Of a stretch of DNA of 64,000 nucleotides, positions 55,131-64,000 are shown in pieces. Source of the DNA: Variimorphobacter saccharofermentans (GTDB lineage: Bacteria; Bacillota; Clostridia; Lachnospirales; Lachnospiraceae); NCBI RefSeq assembly GCF_014174405.1, contig NZ_JACEGA010000001.1, positions 1,386,001 through 1,450,000 of the forward strand. The letters are read 5' to 3'. The translations under genes were made by a program, and so were the position numbers. How positions within the stretch are numbered: position 1 is the first letter of the stretch; the number at the start of each line of letters is the position of its first letter. The notes below the pieces were generated by a model. The model saw only the letters and a program-made list of their open reading frames with translations. It was not told the DNA's origin and searched no databases.

Positions 55131-55196
55131 ATGAACGATATGATCGAAGTTAGAAAAGTATTTTACAAAATCAACAAATTGGGAGGATTACGATGA
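55131..55196 (+). CDS. 21-codon upstream ORF coupled to rsgA
   Basis: GGGAGG and ATG at 55131 open a 21-residue peptide beginning MNDMIEVRKVFYKINK. Its TGA (55194-55196) overlaps the rsgA ATG (55193) as ATGA, and the rsgA ribosome site GGGAGG lies within its last codons. It could couple rsgA translation to its own. Coding status is uncertain because of its size. Confidence 0.45.
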   Translation: MNDMIEVRKVFYKINKLGGLR

Positions 55197-56275
55197 TTGA
55201 TATGAAAAGCTATGGCTTTGTGCCAAGCGATGATAGAGAAATCGGGAAAACTGCGACAGCAGATGGATGTATTCCCGCTCGAGTTACGGAAGTACATCGA
55301 GAATTATATAAAGTAATTTCTATGCATGGGGAATGTAACGCAAGGCTGAAAGGTACATTTTACAAGGAGGATATAAAGTCTGATGATTTTCCTGCTGTGG
55401 GAGACTTTGTGTTATTAAAATATAATGAATCAGGTGATTCTCAAATTGCAAAGGTATATCCGAGAAAATCCAAGTTCTCCAGACCGGATAATTCAGGACA
55501 TAATGTGAGATATGTGAAGACGGTCTTGGAACAGGTGGTAGCGGCTAATTTTGACTATGTATTTATTCTGGCATCCTTAAATCATGATTTTAATATAAAT
55601 CGAATTCTAAGATACATTACCGTTGCTTGGGAAAGTGGTGGAACTCCAGTAGTTTTGCTAACAAAAGCGGATTTGGTTCATGATTTCAGTGAGCAATTAA
55701 GAATGGTTCAGGAGCAGGCGATAGGTGTAGATGTTGTGGTGGTTAGCGCGTTGACGGGGTTAGGATTGTCAGAACTTAGTAAATATATGAAGCCCGCTTC
55801 GACAATTGTATTTCTTGGATCCTCAGGAGTTGGAAAATCAACTATGGTCAATGCTTTAGCAGGAGAAGAGATTATGACTGTGAATACAATCAGGGAGGAT
55901 GATAGCAAAGGTCGCCATACTACGACCCATCGTCAGCTAATTATGCTAAAGAATGGTGTAATGATAATTGATACTCCAGGAATGAGAGAATTGGGAATGT
56001 GGGAGGTCCAGGATGGACTGAGTGAGACATTCGCTGACATTAAAGAACTGATTGGGCAATGCAGATTCTCAGACTGCAGTCATAATAATGAACCTGGTTG
56101 TGCCATCCTTCAGGCAATAGAAAATGGAACATTGTCCCGGTCGCGCTATAGAAATTATCTCCGGTTAAAGGGAGAAGCCAAGTTTACAGAAGATAAAGCA
56201 GCATATCTGCGATCGAAGAAAGAGTTCGGCAAGAAAATCAACAAAGAATTAAGAAAGAGGAGAATATCATTATGA
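55193..56275 (+). CDS. rsgA: Ribosome small-subunit-dependent GTPase A
   Basis: Circularly permuted GTPase that assists late 30S maturation. An OB-fold opens the protein, then the G motifs in permuted order: G4 LLTKADLV, G1 GSSGVGKSTMVNAL, G2/G3 GRHTTTHR and DTPGMRELG, then a C-terminal zinc site (CRFSDCSHNNEPGC). The 360 residues exceed common RsgA (about 290-300) through N- and C-terminal extensions, as in the YjeQ-like clostridial paralogues. Its stop overlaps the GNAT gene start by four bases. Confidence 0.94.
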   Translation: MIDMKSYGFVPSDDREIGKTATADGCIPARVTEVHRELYKVISMHGECNARLKGTFYKEDIKSDDFPAVGDFVLLKYNESGDSQIAKVYPRKSKFSRPDNSGHNVRYVKTVLEQVVAANFDYVFILASLNHDFNINRILRYITVAWESGGTPVVLLTKADLVHDFSEQLRMVQEQAIGVDVVVVSALTGLGLSELSKYMKPASTIVFLGSSGVGKSTMVNALAGEEIMTVNTIREDDSKGRHTTTHRQLIMLKNGVMIIDTPGMRELGMWEVQDGLSETFADIKELIGQCRFSDCSHNNEPGCAILQAIENGTLSRSRYRNYLRLKGEAKFTEDKAAYLRSKKEFGKKINKELRKRRISL

Positions 56276-57243
56276 GAATAAAGGATTTTAATATAAGTCA
56301 TATTGATGAAGCACGAAGCATAGCAGCAGAGAATTATGAACGAGAGCGTAAGGTGGTTCCGGAATTACCTAGAATTGAAGTGCTTCCGGGCTTAGAGCAT
56401 TTTGCAGAAAATAACTTAGGGGCTGTGGCATTTGAGGGAAATCACATGATTGGCTTTCTGGGGGCTTATTCTCCGTTTGAGGATGCCTTTGGTACTACTG
56501 GAGTAAGAGGAACCTTTTCACCAATACATGCACATGGAGTATTACATGATTTCACAGGGTCAGAGAGGGAGAGAATTTACTCCCGTCTTTACCAAAGTGC
56601 AGCCGATAAATGGGTGAAGGCAGGAATCTTAAGTCATGCTATTGCTTTATATACTCATGATAAAGAGGCCATCAATAGCTTTTTCTATAATGGCTTTGGT
56701 ATACGCTGCATTGATGCGATACGTTCCCTTGAGAATATACCAGAGAATATGGTCAATTCAGAACTCTCACAGCTTTCACCTGTATATCGCGAGGTTTCAA
56801 GAAATGAGTGGGGGTTGCTGATAGAACAGCACAATGATTTGATTAGTCATCTTGGGAACAGTCCTGCTTTTTTGAAATATTATACGATTGATATTGATGA
56901 GTTATATCGCCGTACAACGGAGGGTACTCGATACTTTGCAGTAAAAATAGGAGCGGACTATGTAGCATATGTGAAAATTGACAGAACAGGTGAAAACTTT
57001 GCAACAGATGTGGAAGGTATGATGAATATCTGCGGAGCCTATTGTAATCCAAAGTATCGAGGAATTGGAATATATCATAATTTGCTTTTGTATTTAATGA
57101 GTTCCCTCAAGGAGGAGGGCTATACTCGCTTGGGTGTGGATTTTGAAAGCTTTAATCCGAATGCTCGTGGATTTTGGCTGAAGCATTTCAAAGCGTATAC
57201 AAGTAGTGTGGTTAGAAGAATAGACGATAGGCAAATACTATAA
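56272..57243 (+). CDS. GNAT-family N-acetyltransferase (two-domain)
   Basis: A 323-residue protein with two GNAT-like halves; the C-terminal one has the acetyl-CoA motif (CNPKYRGIGIYHNLLLYLMSSLKEEGYTRLGVD, then NARGFWLKHF). The N-terminal half also has acetyltransferase-like strands (GAVAFEGNHMIGFLGAY). Substrate unknown. Start ATGA overlaps rsgA, so both are translated from one transcript. Terminator 60 bases downstream. Confidence 0.88.
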   Translation: MRIKDFNISHIDEARSIAAENYERERKVVPELPRIEVLPGLEHFAENNLGAVAFEGNHMIGFLGAYSPFEDAFGTTGVRGTFSPIHAHGVLHDFTGSERERIYSRLYQSAADKWVKAGILSHAIALYTHDKEAINSFFYNGFGIRCIDAIRSLENIPENMVNSELSQLSPVYREVSRNEWGLLIEQHNDLISHLGNSPAFLKYYTIDIDELYRRTTEGTRYFAVKIGADYVAYVKIDRTGENFATDVEGMMNICGAYCNPKYRGIGIYHNLLLYLMSSLKEEGYTRLGVDFESFNPNARGFWLKHFKAYTSSVVRRIDDRQIL

Positions 57244-57303
57244 ATCCAATGAAGAAGAACTATAAGCTGTAGCAGTAATAAGCATTAGTGAGTAAATATT
57301 CGA

Positions 57304-57347
57304 GGAAGAACGAGATTTGAGTTTAAGATCTCGTTCTTCCATTTTTT
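57304..57347 (+). terminator. Terminator of the rsgA-GNAT operon
   Basis: GGAAGAACGAGAT (57304-57316) / ATCTCGTTCTTCC (57328-57340), perfect 13-base stem, then ATTTTTT. The following 330 bases to the next gene show nothing further that I can support. Confidence 0.93.
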
Positions 57348-57680
57348 ATACCTTATTTAGTTGACTTGAAAAAGTGATAATTGGTGGATATTTCATATGA
57401 AAATCGGGAACATAATATTCTATAATAACGTCTAATGATTGTAAACGATAAGAAACAAGAACATAGAGGAGGTCGGGTATTAAAGTAGTCAACTTTCGGT
57501 ACCAAAAGAGGACTACATAGATATGATGATGAGACATATATTAGAGGAAGCGATCAACAGATGGTTTGCGTAATGAAGGGTATTCATTATGAATAGGATG
57601 GCAGATCATCGTATTGGTTGTGAGAAAATAAAAAGAAACACAATGAAAATATGAAAACGAATTAATTTGGAGGAGAAAAT

Positions 57681-58526
57681 ATGATAAAGATAAAGTTGAT
57701 GAAAGCAGTTATGTTGGGATTATGTATATCGACACTGAGTACTGGAATAGCCTATGGTAAGGTAGCAGAAGGTAGAACATCTGCTTCTGCAGGTCAAGAG
57801 CAGACAGATATATCGAGTGAATTAATGAAACTTCAGAAAAGAATAGATCAAACAGTATTTAATGATAAGGCAGAGGAAATAGAAGCAAAAGGTTTCGATA
57901 TTTATTATACAGGCGTGTCCGATTCCTTTGTTGAAATCGGAATTGTACCCTTTACCAAAGAAAATGCAGAATATCTATACAAGCTATTTGGCAAGGAAAA
58001 TGTAAAGGTTGTTCAGGCGGAAGAGAATATACTATACACAACAACCGATACGGCAGAGGAACAGGTAGTAGAAGAGGATATTCAGCCGGAGAAAAGATCA
58101 GAGGAGAATAAGACAAAAGAGAACAGAACAGAGGAGAAAAAGGCAGAAGAAAATAAGACTGAGAAGAACGAAGAGCTTGTGGACGAGATTCCAGCGGATG
58201 CGCCAGTGACTCATACTCAGGAGGAGCAGGATTTAATAGAAGAAAGAGTATATAAAGGGGAAGAGGCTCAGGTACAAATCGAAGGCGCTGATGAAGAGGT
58301 ACTCGAGGTTGACCCGGAATTAATTTATCAAACAACCATAGCAGATGACGGTCAGGATGATGTAGAAGTACAGCTTGAAGCGGTAGCAGAAGACAGTGCA
58401 GTGGTTACCAGTGTACAGGAAGAAGCAAAAAGCTTATCCGCTCCGATCCTTGTACTGATTGTAGCAGGAGCTGCCGTTCTGGTTGGAGCAGTAATTCTTA
58501 TGGTTAATAAGAAGAAAACAGTATAA
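57681..58526 (+). CDS. Exported membrane-anchored acidic protein, unknown
   Basis: A 281-residue protein: signal peptide (AVMLGLCISTLSTGIAYG), a small folded region (about 45-115, FDIYYTGVSDSFVEIGIVPF), a low-complexity charged stretch (EENKTKENRTEEKKAEENK), an acidic part and a C-terminal membrane helix with basic tail (APILVLIVAGAAVLVGAVIL, then NKKK). The C-terminus looks like a simple stop-transfer anchor rather than a sortase LPXTG signal. GGAGGAG precedes the ATG. No family recognised. Confidence 0.7.
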   Translation: MIKIKLMKAVMLGLCISTLSTGIAYGKVAEGRTSASAGQEQTDISSELMKLQKRIDQTVFNDKAEEIEAKGFDIYYTGVSDSFVEIGIVPFTKENAEYLYKLFGKENVKVVQAEENILYTTTDTAEEQVVEEDIQPEKRSEENKTKENRTEEKKAEENKTEKNEELVDEIPADAPVTHTQEEQDLIEERVYKGEEAQVQIEGADEEVLEVDPELIYQTTIADDGQDDVEVQLEAVAEDSAVVTSVQEEAKSLSAPILVLIVAGAAVLVGAVILMVNKKKTV

Positions 58527-58536
58527 ATCAATGGAG

Positions 58537-58584
58537 GGCCTTTTATAGGATATGGAATATCATCCTTGAAAGGCCTGTTTATGT
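58537..58584 (+). terminator. Terminator after the acidic membrane protein gene
   Basis: GGCCTTT (58537-58543) / AAAGGCC (58569-58575), inner GGAT / ATCC, then TGTTTATGTTT. Confidence 0.75.
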
Positions 58585-58659
58585 TTAAAATGGTCTTTTA
58601 TGGGCAAATTAATAATAGGATTATTATTGAATAAACTGAAGTAAGAAAGGAGGACCCTA

Positions 58660-59526
58660 ATGATATTGAAGGAGTATAAGGACGCGGCATCATTTTTAAA
58701 TGATTATGAAAGAGTTATGCTGCAAAGAGAAGCAGTAAGCCAAAATATCCTCTACCATGCTTATCATAGAAGAGCTTTAAGAACCCAAGATAAGGAATAC
58801 TTTGGAGCAGTATTGGAGGAGAAGGATACTATACTACTCTTTTGCATTGATTCTAATCAATGCCTCCTGATTTATACCATACAATGTGAAGGTATGCTAG
58901 AGGCCTCCTCGTATTTGGCAGATAATCTCGGTAATAAAAATGTATTGGTTCAAAGCATTAATGCCAAGGAGGAAATTTGCCATCGTTTTATCGATCAATA
59001 TAGAAAACATATACCATGTACGTCCTCTCCCAGGCTGGAAATGGACATCATGGAATTACGTAATGTAAATGAAGTTACACCAATTGAGGGAAATCAACGT
59101 TTGGCTCTGAACATAGAGATTAAAATACTAACGGATTGGATGATCCGATATCTAATAGAAACCTTCGCAAATGAAACAGATTATGAAGAAATTCTAAGCA
59201 AGGCAACTGACTTTGTATCAAGAGAGAAGGTTTACCTGTTTGAAAATAAGGAGCATGTCGTGGTATCTATGGCAATTGTCGCAAGAGAATTATCGCGGGG
59301 AAGCGCTATAATGTATGTATTTACGCCGGAAAAACATCGTGGAAAGGGATATGCAGCAGCAAATGTGTATTACTTATGTAAGAAGCTGATGGCAGAGGGA
59401 AATGAATTCTGTACTTTGTTTGTAGAAAGGAAAAATCCTCTTGATGCAAGGGTTTATGAAAAAATAGGCTTTCATGTCTTGGAAGATAGCTGTGAATATG
59501 CATTGTTTCACAAAAGAGCAGAATAA
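58660..59526 (+). CDS. GNAT-family N-acetyltransferase
   Basis: A 288-residue protein whose C-terminal half is a GNAT fold: acetyl-CoA loop FTPEKHRGKGYAAANVYYL, then CTLFVERKNPLDARVYEKIGF. The N-terminal ~130 residues are the extra domain found in many Firmicutes GNATs. Substrate unknown. GGAGG is upstream of ATG. Not closely similar to the GNAT gene at 56 kb. The downstream gap (59527-59724) shows no clear element. Confidence 0.88.
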   Translation: MILKEYKDAASFLNDYERVMLQREAVSQNILYHAYHRRALRTQDKEYFGAVLEEKDTILLFCIDSNQCLLIYTIQCEGMLEASSYLADNLGNKNVLVQSINAKEEICHRFIDQYRKHIPCTSSPRLEMDIMELRNVNEVTPIEGNQRLALNIEIKILTDWMIRYLIETFANETDYEEILSKATDFVSREKVYLFENKEHVVVSMAIVARELSRGSAIMYVFTPEKHRGKGYAAANVYYLCKKLMAEGNEFCTLFVERKNPLDARVYEKIGFHVLEDSCEYALFHKRAE

Positions 59527-59724
59527 TGAATATATATCATAAGCATCCTTGTGAAGCGGTTGATAAGTAGCCAGAGAGCGTAATTAAATAGAAAGCTCAC
59601 TGGTACTTGCCCTCTTAGGGTGCTTCTTTCATATAAGAATAATGTCACATTTTAAGATACTTGCTTTTCCGATATCTCAAGTGTAAAATATAGAAAACGA
59701 GAAAATGATAAGCAGGAGGTTGCT

Positions 59725-60720
59725 GTGAAAGTAGTTAAATGGGGAATTATTGGTCCGGGTTCAATAGCATCAAGTTTTGCAACGGCATTAGCATCAATGG
59801 AACATACTGAAATAACAGCTGTGGCATCAAGAAGTATAGATAGAGCGAAGGAGTTTGCTGAACGTTTTCATGTAAAAAAGGCATATGGATCCTATGAGGA
59901 ATTGGTGAATGATCCCGAGATCGATGTGGTATATATCGGTACGCCTCATTCTGAGCATAAAGCGCATGCCGCCTTATGTATATCGAATAAGAAATCGGTG
60001 CTATGTGAAAAACCGATTACAATAAATCAAGAAGATGCAAAATATTTGATAAACCTGGCAAGGGAACATCGTGTGTTCTTAATGGAAGCTATGTGGACGA
60101 AATTTCTTCCAGTGACCAAGACGGTGAAACAATGGCTTAATGATAAAGTAATTGGAGAGATTAAATATATGAATATCTCTTTTGGATTTCAAAATGCCTT
60201 TGATGCAAAAAGCCGACTTTTCAATCCGGATTTGGCTGGTGGTGCATTGCTTGACGTGGGAATTTATCCAATTTCCTATGCAATTCATTTGATGGGAAAA
60301 TTACCAGATCAGGTTGTTGGTAGCGCTTACCTGGGGAAAAGCAATGTGGATGAAATGAATGTAATATCCTTTGTTTATAATGAAGGTGTGATGGCAAGTT
60401 TAAGTTCAGCCATTTCGACTAATACCGGATGCTATGCAGTGATCATTGGCGATAAAGGGAGAATTGAAGTACCCGAATTTTATGGTGCTGATACTGCGAT
60501 GAGATATGATGAACAGGGCACTCTTGTTGAGCGCTTTCATCATAAACATCCTTCCAATGGTTATGTTTATGAAGCGGAGGAGGTTAATCGTTGTATCAGG
60601 GAAGGAAAGATGGAAAGTGATATCATCCCATTACGAGACACGTTAGACATTATGAAGATTATGGATGATCTTCGTTCTTCTTGGGGCTTACAATATCCTC
60701 AAGAGAACAATAGGAAATAG
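59725..60720 (+). CDS. Gfo/Idh/MocA-family oxidoreductase
   Basis: A 331-residue NAD(P)-dependent dehydrogenase. The N-terminal Rossmann fold has GIIGPGSIASSFATAL, the family motif is CEKPIT with the downstream EAMW, and the C-terminal domain has GGALLDVGIYPISYA. Resembles trans-dihydrodiol/1,5-anhydro-sugar dehydrogenase-like members; exact substrate cannot be assigned. GTG start with AGGAGG upstream. Confidence 0.92.
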   Translation: MKVVKWGIIGPGSIASSFATALASMEHTEITAVASRSIDRAKEFAERFHVKKAYGSYEELVNDPEIDVVYIGTPHSEHKAHAALCISNKKSVLCEKPITINQEDAKYLINLAREHRVFLMEAMWTKFLPVTKTVKQWLNDKVIGEIKYMNISFGFQNAFDAKSRLFNPDLAGGALLDVGIYPISYAIHLMGKLPDQVVGSAYLGKSNVDEMNVISFVYNEGVMASLSSAISTNTGCYAVIIGDKGRIEVPEFYGADTAMRYDEQGTLVERFHHKHPSNGYVYEAEEVNRCIREGKMESDIIPLRDTLDIMKIMDDLRSSWGLQYPQENNRK

Positions 60721-60800
60721 AGGTTTCATACGATAGATAAAACGAGGTTGTAAAGCACATAGTTATATGGATGCCGTTCAACGTCATCAGGGAGGTAACC

Positions 60801-61352
60801 ATGAAAGAGAATGAGAATATTGTAGAAGGCTATAGCTTTTCTGACGCACGGGATTATAGGGAAGCCAAGAGAGAACTGGAGTCCATCGAATATATCAAAG
60901 CCAATACTGATATGAAGGATTTGAATAAGGTAGTAAAGCTATATAATAAGCTTATTGAACGCAAGACTTTAAAGACGGTCGTTGGTTATGCCTTCCTGAA
61001 GGAATTGCAGGATCGAATTTTGAGGGAAGGAGTTATCTCTAAGGATAATTTACCCTGTATCAAAATTGAAAGAGAAGGACTACAATCACGTGGTTTTGGA
61101 TCATTGGAAAGTGAAAAGGAACGCAAACAACAGGTTGCTATAGAGAACTTTCGTATTCGATTACGAAATTCGCGTATCATTAACTTGTTCTTGATAGGAA
61201 TTATTATTGCAATGATTATTATTTCTCTATTAAGTGACCGAAGTATGATTTCGGATTATGAGAATCAGATCCTTGATAAATATTCTTCCTGGGAAGAAGA
61301 ATTAAACGAGAGAGAGGAAGCGCTTAAGGAACAGGAGAAATTAGCAGAATAA
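60801..61352 (+). CDS. Hypothetical membrane protein with coiled coil
   Basis: A 183-residue protein: a soluble helical N-terminal region (about 1-120; REAKRELESIEYIKANTDMKDL), one membrane helix (LFLIGIIIAMIIISLLS) and a short charged coiled-coil tail (WEEELNEREEALKEQEK). No family name recognised. ATG at 60801 with GGGAGG upstream is preferred to 60771. The 163-base gap after it contains no clear terminator. Confidence 0.72.
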   Translation: MKENENIVEGYSFSDARDYREAKRELESIEYIKANTDMKDLNKVVKLYNKLIERKTLKTVVGYAFLKELQDRILREGVISKDNLPCIKIEREGLQSRGFGSLESEKERKQQVAIENFRIRLRNSRIINLFLIGIIIAMIIISLLSDRSMISDYENQILDKYSSWEEELNEREEALKEQEKLAE

Positions 61353-61515
61353 TTGCAGTTCAGCCAATAATGGATATGCGTTGGATTAGACAGAAGCAAT
61401 ATTCGACACATAGCTGCGTTCACTTCGTTGTTCTGGGATTCCTTCGATTCATTTCACAAATTCGACATAGTTATATGTTAAGATTAGGAAGAATGATTAA
61501 CATAGGAGGTGCCAA

Positions 61516-62193
61516 ATGGATAAGCTAAAAATCTTAGTTGTAGATGATGAAAGCAGAATGCGTAAGCTTGTAAAAGACTTTTTGGTGCGGAAGAATTATG
61601 AAGTGATAGAAGCGGAGAATGGAGAACAGGCAATTGATATATTCTTCTCTGATAAAGAAATTAATCTTATTATATTGGATATTATGATGCCGAAATTGGA
61701 TGGTTGGCAGGTGTGCCGAGAAATCAGACAATATTCCAAGGTACCAATCATTATGTTAACAGCAAAGAGCGATGAGAAAGATGAGCTATTAGGCTTCGAG
61801 CTTGGTGTGGATGAGTATATTTCCAAACCATTTAGCCCGAAGATACTTGTAGCCAGAGTTGAGGCAGTATTAAGAAGAACCGCATCCACTGATCAGGAAC
61901 TGATCGAAGTTGGAGGGATTGTTCTTGATAAATCCGCTCACCAGGTTAAGATTGATGGGAAAGAAATAGAACTCAGTTTTAAGGAATTTGAACTGTTGAC
62001 ATACTTTGTCACCAACCAGGGAATTGCATTATCAAGGGAAAAAATATTAAATAATGTTTGGAATTATGATTATTTTGGAGATGCCAGAACGATTGATACC
62101 CATGTGAAGAAGCTTAGAAGTAAAATGGGTCAGAAGGGTGACTATATTAAGACGATCTGGGGCTTGGGCTATAAGTTTGAGGTAGATGCATGA
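61516..62193 (+). CDS. OmpR/PhoB-family response regulator
   Basis: A 225-residue regulator: receiver with VVDDES, phospho-acceptor Asp55 (IILDIMMPKLDG), TAKS and SKPFSP switch residues; winged-helix output (LSFKEFELLTYFVTNQG, IDTHVKKLRSKM). AGGAGG precedes ATG. Its stop overlaps the kinase start by four bases. Confidence 0.95.
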   Translation: MDKLKILVVDDESRMRKLVKDFLVRKNYEVIEAENGEQAIDIFFSDKEINLIILDIMMPKLDGWQVCREIRQYSKVPIIMLTAKSDEKDELLGFELGVDEYISKPFSPKILVARVEAVLRRTASTDQELIEVGGIVLDKSAHQVKIDGKEIELSFKEFELLTYFVTNQGIALSREKILNNVWNYDYFGDARTIDTHVKKLRSKMGQKGDYIKTIWGLGYKFEVDA

Positions 62194-63752
62194 AGCATTC
62201 AATCCGTTTAAAATTAGTTGTTTTACTATCTTTAATGGTGATACTCACAATATTTCTGACATGGATTATTAATCGAACCTTTTTATCGGATTTTTATATT
62301 CATAGTAAAATAAAGACACTTGATCATGCCTATCAGAAAATTCAGCAAATATGTGAAAATCGTGAGGGGGCTTATTTGTCCGAAGATGATACGGTTATGA
62401 TGGAGCGGTTAGCCACGGATTATAATATCGACATTTATGTAATCGATGAGGATCTTAATGTATATTATCCGGCACCGGACAATTTCGGTAAAAGGGAATA
62501 TAATTTGATTATGAATATGATAGGGGAGTATCGTTTTCCCGGATCGAACAAGGATATCGAAGATAAGAAAATTCTAAAGGAAACACAGGATTATTGGATT
62601 ATTAGTTTGCATGACAGAACATTGGACTCGAACTATATCGATCTTGTAGACATTGATCTTATGGACATTAGTATCATGGATTTCTTTGGAGATAATCTCG
62701 ATGATTATTTCGATGAGACAGACGATGATACGGTAGTATTAATAAGGTCTAATCTGGAAAGTATTGAGGAAAGTGTTGTAATCTCGAATAAGTTTTTGGC
62801 ATATATCGGAGTACTGGCGGTAATAATCGGTACGCTGGCAATGCTGATAATCAGCAAGAAGTTCACAAAGCCAATTCTTGATCTTGCTGGAATTGCGAAG
62901 AAAATGACAGATTTGGATTTTGATGTAAAGTATAAGGGAAAAACAAAGGATGAGATTGGAGTACTGGGCAACAGCATCAATATTCTGTCAGATAAGTTAC
63001 AGAATACGATTACTGAGCTCAAACAAGCGAATAATGAACTTATGTCGGATATTCAGAAAAAGACAGAAATTGACGAGATGAGAAAGGAATTTCTGTCCAA
63101 TGTATCCCATGAGTTGAAAACACCTATTTCCTTGATTCAAGGTTATGCAGAAGGGCTAAAAGAAAACATCAACGAGGATGAAGAAAGCCGTAATTTTTAC
63201 TGCGAGGTCATTATGGACGAAGCAGATAAAATGAACAAGATGGTGAAAAAGCTACTAAGCTTAAATGAATTAGAGTTTGGGAATAATCAGGTCAATTTTG
63301 AGCGCTTTGATATTGTGGCCCTTATCCGCTCAATCATTGCTGCTTCAGATATTTTGCTCAAGCAGAAAGAAATACTGTTGCATTTTGAGGATTATCCATC
63401 AATTTATGTTTGGGCTGATGAATATATGATAGAGCAGGTTGTATCTAATTATCTCAGCAACGCTATAAACCATGTGAATGGTGCCAGAATTATTGAAATT
63501 AAGCTAATTCAAATGGAAAACAAGGTTCGAGTTGCTGTATTTAATACAGGTGACAATATTCCTGAGGAGGAGCTAGATAAGATCTGGATTAAGTTCTATA
63601 AAGTCGATAAAGCAAGAACAAGGGAATACGGGGGTAGTGGAATTGGTTTATCCATAGTAAAAGCGATTATGAATTCTCTTAATCAGAATTTTGGAGCTAT
63701 TAATCGACCCACCGGTATGGAATTTTGGTTCGAATTAGATACAAAGGCCTAA
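62190..63752 (+). CDS. Sensor histidine kinase, HAMP/HisKA/HATPase type
   Basis: A 520-residue membrane kinase. Transmembrane helix about 8-28, extracellular sensor about 30-200 unusually rich in Asp (DLVDIDLMDISIMDFF, DDYFDETDDDT), second helix about 203-222, HAMP, HisKA with His307 (FLSNVSHELKTPI), and HATPase_c (N box NYLSNAINHV, G box GGSGIGLSIVKAI). The Asp-rich sensor might bind cations; this is inference. Translationally coupled to its regulator. Confidence 0.94.
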   Translation: MKHSIRLKLVVLLSLMVILTIFLTWIINRTFLSDFYIHSKIKTLDHAYQKIQQICENREGAYLSEDDTVMMERLATDYNIDIYVIDEDLNVYYPAPDNFGKREYNLIMNMIGEYRFPGSNKDIEDKKILKETQDYWIISLHDRTLDSNYIDLVDIDLMDISIMDFFGDNLDDYFDETDDDTVVLIRSNLESIEESVVISNKFLAYIGVLAVIIGTLAMLIISKKFTKPILDLAGIAKKMTDLDFDVKYKGKTKDEIGVLGNSINILSDKLQNTITELKQANNELMSDIQKKTEIDEMRKEFLSNVSHELKTPISLIQGYAEGLKENINEDEESRNFYCEVIMDEADKMNKMVKKLLSLNELEFGNNQVNFERFDIVALIRSIIAASDILLKQKEILLHFEDYPSIYVWADEYMIEQVVSNYLSNAINHVNGARIIEIKLIQMENKVRVAVFNTGDNIPEEELDKIWIKFYKVDKARTREYGGSGIGLSIVKAIMNSLNQNFGAINRPTGMEFWFELDTKA

Positions 63753-63780
63753 TTCAAAGATAAATTTATGTATTAAATAT

Positions 63781-63824
63781 AGAACGGTTTCTTACTATTT
63801 GCATGAAATAGTGAAAACCGTTCT
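63781..63824 (+). terminator. Hairpin after the two-component operon
   Basis: AGAACGGTTT (63781-63790) / AAACCGTTCT (63815-63824) with inner TACTATTT / AAATAGTG; weak T-tail (ATTATA). Confidence 0.7.
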
Positions 63825-63938
63825 ATTATACACCTTTAAAACACTGAAATGTAGTTGATGAAATTTACAAAAAGTGATAATATGTTAATTGTATCAATCC
63901 GTAATACAAATAAGATAATTGTGATGGGGGAGTTACGT

Positions 63939-64000
63939 ATGAAACGTTGGAAGCTTATACCTGTAGCACTATTAATGGTTACATTAACAGGATGTATCCA
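63939..64000 (+). CDS. Lipoprotein gene, 5' end only
   Basis: ATG at 63939 after GGGGGAG opens MKRWKLIPVALLMVTLTGCI, a lipoprotein signal with lipobox LTGC (lipidated Cys19). The window ends here, so the function cannot be read. Confidence 0.75.
   Translation, partial: MKRWKLIPVALLMVTLTGCI

Noticed and set aside
58440..58526. Sortase LPXTG anchor in the acidic membrane protein
   Set aside because: The motif before the hydrophobic helix (LSAPI) is not LPXTG; a plain membrane anchor fits better.
61380..61470. REP-like or tRNA-like element before the OmpR-type regulator
   Set aside because: Some short TTCG-containing repeats are present but no stable fold or repeated unit could be defined.

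Overview
The window reads as chromosomal DNA of a low-GC, Gram-positive anaerobe of the Lachnospiraceae (Clostridium cluster XIVa) that degrades plant biomass. Grounds: AT-rich composition with strong AGGAGG-type ribosome binding sites, rnr-smpB-ssrA housekeeping genes, DUF4317, EFR1 and BFD-like iron-sulfur proteins typical of that group, Big_2 and SLH surface proteins, and intracellular xylo-oligosaccharide enzymes (GH8 Rex type, GH3, GH43). This is inference from gene content; no rRNA gene is present to test it.

Layout. 1-2.0 kb: 3' part of rnr, then smpB. 2.0-8.3 kb (minus strand): a rubrerythrin-like protein with an apparently damaged di-iron site, an OmpR-type two-component pair, and an FtsX-type ABC exporter. 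8.5-10.2 kb: an ISLre2-family insertion sequence whose transposase leader can fold over its own ribosome binding site. 10.3-12.7 kb: a secreted CHAP-Big_2 protein, an unknown STAS-like protein, and ssrA (tmRNA, tag ANDNYELAAA). 12.7-15.6 kb: a TetR regulator with an operator-like palindrome, five ~22-bp iterons, a membrane-anchored PEBP protein, an EFR1 flavodoxin-ferredoxin, then IS30 transposase debris between two related hairpins. 15.6-23.8 kb: a surface locus of two minimal tail-collar proteins, a discoidin/cadherin-like protein without signal peptide, and a ~2000-residue SLH-anchored multidomain protein. 24 kb: a Fic protein lacking the catalytic His.

25.3-31.8 kb holds a xylo-oligosaccharide block (GH8, MFS, GH3, MFS); a GH43 enzyme follows at 38-39.7 kb. 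31.9-33.4 kb is a BspA-like surface protein. 33.5-36.7 kb is a polar amino-acid ABC transporter behind a perfect-consensus promoter and a leader terminator, followed by a cytidylate-kinase-like gene. 36.9-42.9 kb carries BFD-like, YkgJ, GH43, DUF4317 and CAP-domain genes.

43.2-50.8 kb is the most coherent specialised system: a NarL-type histidine kinase and regulator, three proteins with SipW-type signal peptides, an unusual 403-residue SipW-like signal peptidase with a large extra membrane domain, and a DUF5305 protein. It looks like a TasA/camelysin-like surface fibre assembly locus under its own two-component control. 50.8-64 kb contains a VanY-type peptidase, membrane proteins, rsgA behind an elaborate leader and a coupled 21-codon ORF, two GNAT acetyltransferases, an oxidoreductase, another OmpR-type two-component pair, and the start of a lipoprotein gene.

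No tRNA, rRNA, CRISPR array or prophage was recognised. Starts were moved from the longest ORF where a ribosome binding site clearly favours an internal codon.
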